Positions 25,658 to 34,794 of a stretch of DNA of 64,000 bases are shown piece after piece. The stretch's first letter is position 1, and each line of letters opens with the position of its first letter. The notes beneath the pieces are model-generated. The model was not told the origin of the DNA. It was given only the letters and a program-made list of their open reading frames with translations, and did no database searches. This DNA comes from Ensifer sesbaniae (GTDB taxonomy: Bacteria > Pseudomonadota > Alphaproteobacteria > Rhizobiales > Rhizobiaceae): NCBI RefSeq assembly GCF_013283665.1, contig NZ_JABEKU010000001.1:1-64000 (forward strand). Reading direction: 5' to 3'. The translations under genes and the position numbers were made by a program.

Positions 25658-27574
25658 TCAGAGGAACTGCGCCTTGAAGGCGTAGCGACCCAGCTTTTCA
25701 CGGAGAGGGCTCGAATCGCCCTCTGTTGCAATTCTTGCGAGAAGCCCGAGCCGGGCGTCTTGAACAACCGAGAGCGATTCGAGCTTCACGCCGGCAGATG
25801 CCGCCTCCTGACGTACGACATCCTCGATCTCCAGCATCGACAATGCTGGTTTGAAGATCTTGCCGACGGATGTGATCGGCAGCGCGGCCAGAATCCTGAC
25901 TGATCTGGGATGTGCGGCGCGCTCTGGAATTCGGCCGACAGCATGAGCAAGCAGATCCGCCTCCGATGCCGTTGTTCCCGGCTTCAGCTGAACGTAGAGG
26001 ACCGGCAGTTCTCCAGCACGCTCATCGGGCCGTCCAACCGCTGCGGCGAGTTGCACCGCCGGGTGATCCTGCACTGCATTTTCGATTAGCTTGGGATCGA
26101 TGTTATGGCCGGCCCGGATGATGAGTTCCTTCTTGCGACCCGTCAGCCAGAAATAGCCGTCCGCATCCTGGCGGGCGAGATCGCCCGTGTTCATCCAGCG
26201 CTCGCCGTCGATCTCAAGCCAAAGACCCTTGTTGTGTTCGGCATTGATATAGCCGGCGAAGACGTTCGGCCCATGGATCGCGAGCACGCCGACCTCTTCC
26301 GTTCCGGCGAATCCGGTGAAGCCGCCGGAATCGTCAAGTCTGATCACTGCCATTTGCTGGTAGGGGAGGCGCAGGCCGATAGAGCCGATGCGTCGCTCGC
26401 CTTCGGGAGGATTGATACTGGAAACACAGGCGCCTTCCGTCAGGCCGTAGGCCTCCAGAATGCGAATTCCCGTCGCTTTTTCGAAATTGCGGAACAGTTC
26501 CACGGGCATCGGTGCGGCGCCGCAAAAGCCGTAGCAAACGCTCGAAATGTCGCGGCCGCCGACCGGCACCTGCAGCAGTGCGGAGTAGACAGTAGGCACG
26601 CCCGAGAAGGCCACTACGCGATAATGTTCAACGATCTCCCAGAAGGACGGAATAATCCCCTCTCCGCGATAGCCCTGATGCGTCCCCATGACGACATGTG
26701 CGCCCTGCGCCCAGGGGATCAGGCCCGTCACCAACTGCCCATTGACGTGGAAAAGCGGCAGGCCGCAGAAAATCGTCTTGCCTGGCGCGAAGGCGTCGCC
26801 AATGAAGGATCGGCTTGACCAGGCATCGAACACTTCCGAGAAGTGGGTGCGCGCGGCGATCTTGGGCAGCCCGGTCGTGCCGCCTGTGCACAGATACGAG
26901 GAAATGTCTTCAGCCTTGGGCGCGTCGAAGGTCAACCGATCTCCAGGGTTTCCAGCCATCTCCTGGCGCAGACTGAGAACAGGAACGGCGACGCCGTCGA
27001 GGACCTGGGGCACGTCGGCGTCGGTGTTGCCGAGATATGGGGCGAGACTGACGGTCAGAACCCCTTGCAGGTCCGGCGCATTTGCGGCGGCCCTGATCGC
27101 CTTCTGCCAGATGTCGGTTCCCGGTAAAGGGGCCAAAGTGACGAGCCATTTTGCCTTCCCGGTAACAAGAAGCTCGGAGATCTGTTCCGCCTCAAGAAGT
27201 GGATTGATGGCAAAGGCGATGCCCGCTGCCTCGCCGCCCCAGATTACGAAATGCGTTTCGGGCAGGTTGGGCAGCACGAACGCGACGACGTCGTTGCGAC
27301 CTATTCCCAACCGCCGCAGGGCATTGGCTGTCCTCGTGATGTCAGCGAGGAGCTCCGCGTGCGTCCAGACGAAGGGATCACGGAAATCGTCGACGCGCGG
27401 AAAGAAGGAGAGGGCAGGTTGATCCGGCGCGATAGCGGCGCCGCGCACCAGCACCTCGTAGGTGCTGCCCGGCAAGCCGCGCTCGGAAAGTGGCACCTGC
27501 TCGAACGCCTCGACGTCGCGAAGAGCAACAATCGGACGCCCGACATCGTAGGGGGTTGTTGCGAGCATTGTCAT
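25658..27574 (-). CDS. AMP-binding acyl/aryl-CoA synthetase
   Basis: ANL-superfamily ligases activate carboxylic acids through an acyl-AMP to CoA thioesters. The 638-aa protein has the phosphate loop CTGGTTGLPK, A5 motif EAYGLTEGA, A7 MNTGDLARQD, A8 LTGRKKELIIRAGHNIDP and the A10 lysine region ITSVGKIFKPAL. It lies downstream of the TetR gene on the same strand and upstream of the VOC and FAH genes. An aromatic or alkyl-aromatic acid is the likely substrate, as inferred from the cluster. The nearest types would be fatty-acyl or bile/steroid-like ligases. Confidence 0.92.
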   Translation of the reverse strand: MTMLATTPYDVGRPIVALRDVEAFEQVPLSERGLPGSTYEVLVRGAAIAPDQPALSFFPRVDDFRDPFVWTHAELLADITRTANALRRLGIGRNDVVAFVLPNLPETHFVIWGGEAAGIAFAINPLLEAEQISELLVTGKAKWLVTLAPLPGTDIWQKAIRAAANAPDLQGVLTVSLAPYLGNTDADVPQVLDGVAVPVLSLRQEMAGNPGDRLTFDAPKAEDISSYLCTGGTTGLPKIAARTHFSEVFDAWSSRSFIGDAFAPGKTIFCGLPLFHVNGQLVTGLIPWAQGAHVVMGTHQGYRGEGIIPSFWEIVEHYRVVAFSGVPTVYSALLQVPVGGRDISSVCYGFCGAAPMPVELFRNFEKATGIRILEAYGLTEGACVSSINPPEGERRIGSIGLRLPYQQMAVIRLDDSGGFTGFAGTEEVGVLAIHGPNVFAGYINAEHNKGLWLEIDGERWMNTGDLARQDADGYFWLTGRKKELIIRAGHNIDPKLIENAVQDHPAVQLAAAVGRPDERAGELPVLYVQLKPGTTASEADLLAHAVGRIPERAAHPRSVRILAALPITSVGKIFKPALSMLEIEDVVRQEAASAGVKLESLSVVQDARLGLLARIATEGDSSPLREKLGRYAFKAQFL

Positions 27575-27763
27575 CTTCCTCCCAATAGATCCGCGCTGGC
27601 CAACATCGGCAGCGAAAGCACCTTAAAATTGTAGCCTGCCGAGCTTTCTCTGGTTCGGCCTTCAGGGCTGGACGCATGAACTGCGCCGCCGCCAATCCTG
27701 CATCCCGCCACGTTCTATCGCCTTGCGGCGCCAGAAAAACTGCAGCCAGACCTGTGCCGGCAA

Positions 27764-28417
27764 TCATCGTTCAGCATTGAAGGTCCCGTTCCGGAGAGGC
27801 TCAATACAGAAGGAAATCAAGCCTTCAGCCGTGATGAGCGAGCGCCTGAACTGGAAGTTTTTGATGGCTTTCGGCTCCCAGAGTGCGGCCGTTGACGCGC
27901 AAAAGCACTCCGCGGCTCGCAGACTGTCCTGTCGGCGAAATTCCTGAGCGCAGACGCCCTCCAAGACATATTCAGCGATGACGTCTCTCACGCGTATTAC
28001 GTGTGCCTCAAAGGCGGTCCAGCGTTCCTCGTCTGCGACCGTGAGCAGCTCGAAGAGCTTTTCCTCATCCCGCATGAGTGCAAGAGCACTTCGATGCAGC
28101 CCCAGCATGAACTCTCGGAGCCTCTGCGCACTCGTGAACCTTCCGAAATCTGGATGCGTGGGGGGAAAATTGTCATCGAGCACGCGCGCAACAAGCGCGT
28201 CGTGTATCGCCAGCTTGGAAGGGAAGAACCTGTAGACATTTGCTGTCGACATCTTGAGGTAGCTCGCGATGTCGCACACGTTCAACTTCCCGATTCCATA
28301 GAGCGCGCACAATGTCTCTGCCGCACTGAGAATGCTGGCAGCGTGCGTTCCCCGGCTCTCCTGTCGTCTTGTTCGCCGATTGGTCACATCCGAGCGGCAA
28401 TGATCACTATCAAGCAT
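27764..28417 (-). CDS. TetR/AcrR family regulator of the catabolic operon
   Basis: A 217-aa TetR protein. The helix-turn-helix is LNVCDIASYLKMSTANVYRF followed by FPSKLAIHDAL. The tail has the C-terminal domain common to AcrR-like rhizobial regulators (RAAECFCASTAALWEP). ATG 28417 has GGAGG 5 nt upstream and overlaps the end of the iron-sulfur subunit gene by 8 nt, so it is co-transcribed with the molybdenum enzyme. The palindromes at 32412 are a candidate binding site. Confidence 0.9.
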   Translation of the reverse strand: MLDSDHCRSDVTNRRTRRQESRGTHAASILSAAETLCALYGIGKLNVCDIASYLKMSTANVYRFFPSKLAIHDALVARVLDDNFPPTHPDFGRFTSAQRLREFMLGLHRSALALMRDEEKLFELLTVADEERWTAFEAHVIRVRDVIAEYVLEGVCAQEFRRQDSLRAAECFCASTAALWEPKAIKNFQFRRSLITAEGLISFCIEPLRNGTFNAER

Positions 28418-29282
28418 CGGGTCCTCCACGCGCATCCGCGCCGGGGCGGGCCAACCGCAATTCGCCCAGATAGATGCTTTCGCTTAGGACGCAGTCGCGC
28501 CAGACGCTGCCATTTGCGTGGGATACTTCGACACGATATGTGCTTCCGTCACCCCGTAAACCATCGAAGGCAAAATCGCCGAAATTGTTCGTCGTGGCTC
28601 TCGCGAGACGCTTGCTTCCCCAGGAAAGGGTCACCTCCGCCCCCTGAACGCAATCGACCACCCCGGCAAATTCGGCGCTGACGCTCCCACCGATGAAACA
28701 CGTCTCCCACCGCTCCAATCCTCGGTACCAAATGCGGGGTTTGGTCGCGAGGTTGGGCTTGAGCACCTTGAGCCCTTCCTTCTCTGCTTTTTTCTCCATC
28801 GCGGCGTCATCGAGTTTCACCGCCTCAAAGACGTTCGTCGGGCAGACCTGTTGACAGCGGGGCTGCTGCCAGCCCTGATCCAGCAGGTGGGCGTCGAAGA
28901 ACCATGTTTGCGGTACCTGTTGCTCCTCGTTCCAGACGATTGCGCCATAGGGGCAGGAGCGGACGATGTCCTTGCGGCCGCGCGATTTCACCGGATCGAT
29001 GATGACGATGCCATCGTCGCGTTTGCGGATGGCGTCGCCGGCGCGACGAATGCAGGGCGCGTCATCGCAGTGATTGCACATCACCGGCAAGTAGGTGGTC
29101 TCCACCATGGGCGCGCTGCCCTGCGTGCGTCGCAGGATGCGGATGGGGTTATCGCCGACGGCAGCGGCCGGCACCGCGTAGCCCGGGAAGTCGTTTCCGA
29201 CATGTTCATCCCGGTTCGCGATGACGCAGTTGTGGCAGTTCTCGCAGCGGCCGACATTGATGATCAGGTTCCACTTGCTCAC
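28410..29282 (-). CDS. Iron-sulfur subunit of transhydroxylase-type molybdenum enzyme
   Basis: A 290-aa electron-transfer subunit of the DMSO reductase family. Cysteine groups are CENCHNC (13-19), MCNHCDDAPC, RSCPYGA and RCQQVCPTN, enough for about three [4Fe-4S] clusters. The last 90 residues form a small Cna-B/carboxypeptidase-regulatory-like beta domain (FAGVVDCVQGAEVTLSWGSK, NNFGDFAFDGL). That domain is also present in the small subunit of Pelobacter pyrogallol-phloroglucinol transhydroxylase. GTG 29282 has AGGAGG upstream. The gene lies 10 nt after its large-subunit partner. Confidence 0.9.
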   Translation of the reverse strand: MSKWNLIINVGRCENCHNCVIANRDEHVGNDFPGYAVPAAAVGDNPIRILRRTQGSAPMVETTYLPVMCNHCDDAPCIRRAGDAIRKRDDGIVIIDPVKSRGRKDIVRSCPYGAIVWNEEQQVPQTWFFDAHLLDQGWQQPRCQQVCPTNVFEAVKLDDAAMEKKAEKEGLKVLKPNLATKPRIWYRGLERWETCFIGGSVSAEFAGVVDCVQGAEVTLSWGSKRLARATTNNFGDFAFDGLRGDGSTYRVEVSHANGSVWRDCVLSESIYLGELRLARPGADARGGPDA

Positions 29283-29292
29283 GGGCTTCCTC

Positions 29293-32292
29293 CTAAGCTG
29301 CGCGATCCAACTTGAACGCTTCGGCGTTGCGCCACTTCTCGATCTGTACCAGGCAGGAATTGGGAGCCATGCTGCTGGTTCCGCGGGTCTGCGATCGGTC
29401 CGGGGTAAGGATGTTCAGGCAGCCGCCGACCTCGACGGTCTCCCCAGCAACGTCGACAAGCTGGAACTCGGCGCTGGCTTCATAGGACTTGACGACGCCT
29501 GGGGTCACCAGCGGCGATATGTCGGCGGCGCAGATCACGGCGCCGCGGCCGTTGAAGATTTTCACAAGGTCGCGCTGGCGAATGTCCCGGGCGGCAGCAT
29601 CGGCCGGGTTGAGCCGCAGCAGCCAGAAGCGATGGCCTCCAACCAAGGCACGGTGGTCCTCGACCTGATTTACCGCGCTGTTCTTGCCATCCATGCTGGT
29701 GTGGAAGCTGTAGCGGCTATGCGTGGCGATCATCTGAAGCGGATAGCGCTCCTTCAGTTCGGTATTGCTCAGCCCTTCCCAGGAGGGGATGTAGCAATTG
29801 ACCGGTGGGCGGTCCGGATTGTCTGCCGTGTTCCGCTTGAGGATCTCGGGCACGAATTCAAGTTTTCCGCTCGGGGTCTGCAGGCCCATGCCGAATTCTT
29901 CGGCATACTGGGATGGCATCGGAGCCGGTTCCGGCAGATCCTTGCGCCTGCCCTCGGCAAACCAGCGCATGTCGACGGGCTGGCGCAATTCCGGCTTTTC
30001 GGGCGGCACGACGTAGTAGCCCTTGCGACAGAATTTCTTCCAGGAGATTTCGCCGGGCAGATCGGATGAATCGAATACGCGCTTGACCCAGTCGAGCTCG
30101 CTGCAGCCCTCGGTGAACACAGCTCCCAGGCCCAGGCGGGTCAGGATGGCGGTGAATATGTCGTAGTCGGACTTCGACTCACCCAAGGGCTCGATGCACT
30201 TATGCTGGAGGGTGATGACGCGATGGTTGACGACGTTAACCCCGTGATGGGCGTAGCCGCCGGAGTTCGCCCATTCGCCTATGTCCCAGCGCTCCAGCGA
30301 GGTGCAGGCCGGCAGTATGATATCGGCAAACTGCGCCTCGCCCTCCATCCAGATGGACTGGTTCACCACGAACTCGACGCTCTCGTGCCGATAGGCATCC
30401 ACCCAGCGTCCCGATCGAGTAACGGTGCTGAGCGACGAGCCGCCGTAGCGGTAGATCATGTGTATCGGCGAGTAGCCCGCCATGGGATAGCTGAAAGGTG
30501 CGAACTGGGCCTCCTGGGCCATGCCGTCCCAGAGATAGCCGGTGGCGTGACCATTGATGATCGCATCGGGCAGTTGCTGGCGCGGCACCATCTGCTTGAC
30601 GGGGTTCATCGTCAGAATGTGCGGCATGCGCTGATAATTGTTGACCGCATTGCCTGTCCACGCCAGGTCGCCGGAAATCCCCCCGTCCGCGTAGCCCGGA
30701 AAATAGAAATGCAGGTCGTGCGGGACGCCAATCTGGAGACCGCCGAAATTGATACCCGGCTTGCCCCAGCCCTGCATCGCCATCATCATGACCATGCAAC
30801 GGGCCCATTGCGCACCGGTAGCGCCGCGGCCTGCGCCGCCGAAGCCGGTGCCGGTCATGCCGACGGCGAGATAGACTTTCCTGCCACCCCACTTGCGGGC
30901 CAAGGCGCGCACGTCTCTGGCAGGTATGCCGGTCTCGGCCTCCTGCCATTCGGGTGTCTTGGGAACGCCATCGGTTTCGCCCAGCAGATAGGCCTTCCAT
31001 TCGTCGAAGCCGGTGGTGCGGGTCGCGACGTACTCCTCGTCATAAAGGCCTTCCGTGACCCAGACATACATGATCGCCTGGGCCAGAGCCGCGTCGGTCT
31101 GCGGCCGAACGGGAAACCAGCGTCCGCCCAGCAACTGGGCTGTCGGATTGCAATGCGGGTCGATATGCACGAACTCGATGCCGAGTTCCTTGGCCCAAAG
31201 ACGACGCGTGGTGCCCTCGAACCCCGCATAGGCTCCGTTGGTGCTTTCGGGATCGCAGGACCAGAAGACGATCATCTCGGCTTCCTTGAGGCAATCCTCC
31301 ACTCCGCCATAGCCCGCAGGCACGCCGACACGCATTGAATTGCCGAAATGGTGCATCGCGCCCCAGTACCAGCCCTCCCAACTGTCCGGATTGGCCGCGA
31401 CCCGGGTGAAGCCGATCAGGTTGGCGAACCGCGTCAGCGAGCTCAGGTAATAGCCCACGTTTCCCCACTGGTGATGGGACGACATGGGGAACGTGATGGA
31501 GCCGGGCCCGTGGACGCGTTTCTGCCGGTTGATCTCCTTGGCGACGATGTCCAGCGCCTCGTCCCAGTCGATCCGCACGTAGCCGGATATTCCGCGGTTC
31601 TGCGGATTGCGTTCGCCATCGGGATCGAAATCCACCCGCTTCATTGGGTAAAGGATGCGCTTGTCCGAATAGACCAGCGATTTCATTGTCAGAGCGTGGG
31701 GGGCTACCAGCGCGCGGCGGGGCGGGCTGAACTTGCGCCCGCGGGCTTCGATCACCCAGGTGGACGGGTCGCTGTCGTCGAACTCGATAGGAGTAACCCG
31801 CAGTATCCTGCCGTCCTTGACGTATACGAACAGGGGACCGCCGTTGGTGCAGGTGGTGTAGCGAAGGCTTCCGTCGGGCATCGGCGTCCCCATGGAAAGC
31901 CCCGAGGTTTCACTCATGTTGAGCGTCTGCGTAAACCAGACGACCAGATCGTCTGGTCCCGTGGTCACGACTTTGAAGTTCTTGGCCGCGTGGATGATTT
32001 CCAATTGATCGCGATTGGGCATCAGGAGCTTCAAGGCCGTCTTCGCGTCCTTGAAAGACATGGCCACTTCGGCCTCGGCCGGCGAGCCTGCATGGGAACG
32101 GAATCTGCCGCCTCGGATTTCCACAATACGCCCGATGCTACCGTCCTGGAGACCGATCCAAGCGACGAGGTCGCGCTGTTTCAGCCGTGCAGCGAACGCC
32201 GGCGCGCGGGAGGCGGTGAGGTTCATCACTTTGGGCAGGGCAAAGAGGACGGTTCTGAGAACCAGCCGGTTCATTCGAGGTCTTATTAACAT
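29293..32292 (-). CDS. Molybdopterin oxidoreductase, pyrogallol transhydroxylase/resorcinol hydroxylase type, with SCP2-like N-terminus
   Basis: The large subunit (999 aa) resembles the Pelobacter pyrogallol transhydroxylase and related resorcinol hydroxylases, which hydroxylate phenols at a bis-MGD molybdenum site. From about residue 144 it shows TTCTNGGPLFVYVKDGR with no 4Fe-4S motif, then SSHHQWGNVGYY and NPDSWEGWYWG (about 300-310). The latter pair carries the active-site His, Asp and molybdenum-ligand Ser of that family. The C-terminal pterin domain ends NILTPDRSQT. Residues 20-135 are an added SCP2-like module (ARLKQRDLVAWIGLQDG, DQLEIIHAAKNFKVV). Start 32292 or ATG 32274. No Tat signal is seen, so it is probably cytoplasmic. 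Confidence 0.9.
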   Translation of the reverse strand: MLIRPRMNRLVLRTVLFALPKVMNLTASRAPAFAARLKQRDLVAWIGLQDGSIGRIVEIRGGRFRSHAGSPAEAEVAMSFKDAKTALKLLMPNRDQLEIIHAAKNFKVVTTGPDDLVVWFTQTLNMSETSGLSMGTPMPDGSLRYTTCTNGGPLFVYVKDGRILRVTPIEFDDSDPSTWVIEARGRKFSPPRRALVAPHALTMKSLVYSDKRILYPMKRVDFDPDGERNPQNRGISGYVRIDWDEALDIVAKEINRQKRVHGPGSITFPMSSHHQWGNVGYYLSSLTRFANLIGFTRVAANPDSWEGWYWGAMHHFGNSMRVGVPAGYGGVEDCLKEAEMIVFWSCDPESTNGAYAGFEGTTRRLWAKELGIEFVHIDPHCNPTAQLLGGRWFPVRPQTDAALAQAIMYVWVTEGLYDEEYVATRTTGFDEWKAYLLGETDGVPKTPEWQEAETGIPARDVRALARKWGGRKVYLAVGMTGTGFGGAGRGATGAQWARCMVMMMAMQGWGKPGINFGGLQIGVPHDLHFYFPGYADGGISGDLAWTGNAVNNYQRMPHILTMNPVKQMVPRQQLPDAIINGHATGYLWDGMAQEAQFAPFSYPMAGYSPIHMIYRYGGSSLSTVTRSGRWVDAYRHESVEFVVNQSIWMEGEAQFADIILPACTSLERWDIGEWANSGGYAHHGVNVVNHRVITLQHKCIEPLGESKSDYDIFTAILTRLGLGAVFTEGCSELDWVKRVFDSSDLPGEISWKKFCRKGYYVVPPEKPELRQPVDMRWFAEGRRKDLPEPAPMPSQYAEEFGMGLQTPSGKLEFVPEILKRNTADNPDRPPVNCYIPSWEGLSNTELKERYPLQMIATHSRYSFHTSMDGKNSAVNQVEDHRALVGGHRFWLLRLNPADAAARDIRQRDLVKIFNGRGAVICAADISPLVTPGVVKSYEASAEFQLVDVAGETVEVGGCLNILTPDRSQTRGTSSMAPNSCLVQIEKWRNAEAFKLDRAA

Positions 32293-32411
32293 GTCGAGGC
32301 GTTCCGCGAGTCTGAGTGTTCCACTTGGAGGCCGGGAAAAACCGACATCGCGACATCGCGCAAGGCTGGCAGCTTCATCTGATGGTTCTCCTCCAAGCCA
32401 TCTCTCAATAT

Positions 32412-32442
32412 TGACTATATAGTCATAATGACCTTATAGTCA
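32412..32442. promoter_or_regulatory. Tandem palindromes in the divergent catabolic promoter
   Basis: TGACTATATAGTCA (32412-32425) is a perfect 14-bp palindrome. TGACCTTATAGTCA (32429-32442) is a near copy 17 nt on. They lie between the divergent molybdenum-enzyme operon and the flavin monooxygenase gene, in an A/T-rich patch. This fits an operator for one of the two TetR regulators of the cluster. Confidence 0.65.
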
Positions 32443-32597
32443 ATTCGAAACTGGAAGAGGAGCGGAAAGGATCAGATATCCGCGGGATGAGGGCGTGAGC
32501 AGGCCAGAACGGCGACCGTGTCGCTACAGCCTGAGATCAACGTCGGAGGCTCCGGATGCGGTTCGTTCGGCCATGGCATCGGAGGAGGAGCCTGGAA

Positions 32598-34436
32598 ATG
32601 AACTCTGCAATTACTGAGAAAACTGCTGACATCGACGTGCCGGTCCTCATCGTGGGCGGTGGCGGGGCCGGCTTAGTCTGTTCGATGCTGCTCTCGCAGC
32701 TCGGCATCGAGACGCTCCTTGTGAGCGCGTTGCCCACGACGTCGATCCTGCCAAAAGCGCACGTGCTGAATCAGCGCACGATGGAAATACTTGATGACGT
32801 AGGCGTCGCTGAACCGATCTTTGCTAAAAGTACGCCCGCCGAGAACATGCGTGCGATGGCCTGGTACGCGGGGTTCGCCGGACCGGATCCGGACCTCGGT
32901 CGGCTGATCACGAAGCTGGAGACCTGGGGCTGCGGCTACACCAATGTTAACTGGGTGCAGGCCAGCCCATGCCGCAGCGCCAATCTTCCGCAAATTCGCC
33001 TCGAGCCGATTATGAAGGCGCGTGCTGATGAGCTCAATCCGGGCAACGTCCGCTTCCACCACGAACTGACCAGGCTGGAGCAGGACGGCGACGGCGTCAC
33101 CGCTTGGGTCACGAACCGCGACACGGGCGCCGAATACACGGTCCGCGCTCGCTACGTTCTTGGTTGTGACGGTGGTCGCACTGTTCCGCGGCTTGTTGGC
33201 ATCTCGCATGAAGGACTTGGTGTGATCGCCCAGACGGCAACGGCTCACATTTCTGCCGACCTGTCGAAGCTGGCGCGGGATCCGGACGTGTTGATCCGCT
33301 GGATCTGGTGTCCCGCGATCGGCGAGATGGCCGTGCTGGTGCCGATGGGGCCGGATCACTGGGGTCCGGACAGTGAAGAGTGGGTCTTTCATGTGACTTA
33401 TCGGGGCGAAGGCCCGAAGGATCTGACGGACGAGCAGATCGAAAAGAACATGCGAATTGCACTGGGCATCCCTGATTTGCCGATGACTGTTCACAAGGTC
33501 ACCCGCTGGGCTCTTGAAGGGGTACTGGCATTGAAGTTCCGGGCCGGGCGCGTGTTTCTGGTCGGTGACGCGGCGCATCGGCATCCGCCCACCGGTGGTC
33601 TCGGTCTGACAAGCGGCATCCAGGATGCGCACAATCTGTGCTGGAAGCTGGCCGCGGTGTTGAAGGGCGAGGCCGGAGAGAACCTGCTTGACACCTACGA
33701 AGCCGAAAGGCGCCCCGTGGATGCGCGCAACGTCCAACGTTCGATGGAGAACTCGATGGCGCATATGGAAGCGGGTGCAGCCTTCGGCCTCAATCCCGGC
33801 GCGTCGGCCGAGGAGAACTGGACACAGTTTCGCCGCATCCTGAGCGACAAGCCAGAAGATGCTGGGCATCGAAGCGCAGCGCTCCGCGCCATCCGACGAC
33901 TGAGCATGGAAGCGAATGAGTTGAACGTGGAGTACGGCTACCGCTATCAGTCGGCAGCAATTATCCCGGACGGGTCGCCGGTGCCCGAGCCGATCGACGA
34001 CATCCGCGTCTACCAGCCGAGCACTTATCCCGGCAGCCCGTTGCCTCATGCCTGGGTCGACGATGAGGCCGGGCGGCGGTTGCCCATGAAGGAGCTCGTC
34101 AAACCGGGCCGTTTCCTGCTGATCGCTGGCGAAGAAGGGCAGAATTGGTGCGCCGCGGCAGCGAAGCTTATCGCGGAGAACGACCTACCGATCGATACGG
34201 TCCGGATCGGTCATATCGATGGTGACTTGTTCGATCCGCGTCTGGCCTGGGCACAGTTCCGTGGTATCTCGGAAAAAGGTGCGGTGTTGGTGAGGCCCGA
34301 CCGGGTAGTCTGCTGGCGTCATGTCGGAGCTTCCCAGGATCCGCTGGCCGCGTTGAGCGGCGCCCTTGGGTCAGTGCTGGATCGCAACTTTCACCGGGGA
34401 GTGGCGAAGGCTCCGGAACTTGCCTCCGCCAAGTGA
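32598..34436 (+). CDS. FAD-dependent aromatic monooxygenase (TfdB/phenol hydroxylase-like)
   Basis: Group A flavin monooxygenases hydroxylate phenols with NAD(P)H and O2. The 612-aa protein has the FAD-binding GxGxxG (VLIVGGGGAGLVCSMLLSQL), the TfdB-like LPKAHVLNQRTMEIL, the DG motif (VLGCDGGRTVPR) and the GD motif (VFLVGDAAHRHPPTGGLGL). A C-terminal thioredoxin-like domain follows. ATG 32598 with GGAGGAGG upstream is preferred over an ATG at 32556. It is divergent from the molybdenum-enzyme operon across shared palindromes. It probably makes the diphenol or triphenol that the extradiol enzyme opens. Confidence 0.92.
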   Translation: MNSAITEKTADIDVPVLIVGGGGAGLVCSMLLSQLGIETLLVSALPTTSILPKAHVLNQRTMEILDDVGVAEPIFAKSTPAENMRAMAWYAGFAGPDPDLGRLITKLETWGCGYTNVNWVQASPCRSANLPQIRLEPIMKARADELNPGNVRFHHELTRLEQDGDGVTAWVTNRDTGAEYTVRARYVLGCDGGRTVPRLVGISHEGLGVIAQTATAHISADLSKLARDPDVLIRWIWCPAIGEMAVLVPMGPDHWGPDSEEWVFHVTYRGEGPKDLTDEQIEKNMRIALGIPDLPMTVHKVTRWALEGVLALKFRAGRVFLVGDAAHRHPPTGGLGLTSGIQDAHNLCWKLAAVLKGEAGENLLDTYEAERRPVDARNVQRSMENSMAHMEAGAAFGLNPGASAEENWTQFRRILSDKPEDAGHRSAALRAIRRLSMEANELNVEYGYRYQSAAIIPDGSPVPEPIDDIRVYQPSTYPGSPLPHAWVDDEAGRRLPMKELVKPGRFLLIAGEEGQNWCAAAAKLIAENDLPIDTVRIGHIDGDLFDPRLAWAQFRGISEKGAVLVRPDRVVCWRHVGASQDPLAALSGALGSVLDRNFHRGVAKAPELASAK

Positions 34437-34794
34437 GGTGATCGCCTCCGACGGCCTCGTCGCGTGCACTCGTTGGACAGAACAGAAATTGAGATCGCGC
34501 GGCAGCTCGCGCGATCCTCTTCCCGGCCGGAAACCACCGGCGAGGTTGCAGGCCGGGGTACTTCAAGCCCAGAAACCCGATCCCGGCGGTCATCCACCAG
34601 GTCTGGTCAACGTGGCCCGAGAGACGGGATTGCGTTCGCGGACAGAGCATTGACGGTGCAACGTGCGCGGCTAGGATTATCAAAAGCTCCCGATTCGACC
34701 GGAGATGAAAAGAGGAATTCTGCCGAGGCCGCCTTTTGCCGATCAGACCGAACTGGAGGCCGGGCGCGATTGACGCACTGACAAAGGAGCGGTG
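34437..34794. other. No recognisable gene
   Basis: About 355 bases between the monooxygenase and the TetR gene. Short frames on both strands have no family. Nothing else stands out. Confidence 0.5.

Noticed and set aside
30202-31338. 378-codon plus-strand frame inside the molybdenum-enzyme gene
   Set aside because: It is the antisense shadow of a clearly homologous minus-strand gene, with no ribosome site or recognisable domain.
32673-34049. 458-codon minus-strand frame opposite the flavin monooxygenase
   Set aside because: The plus-strand protein has all its flavin motifs; the antisense frame has none and no start signal.
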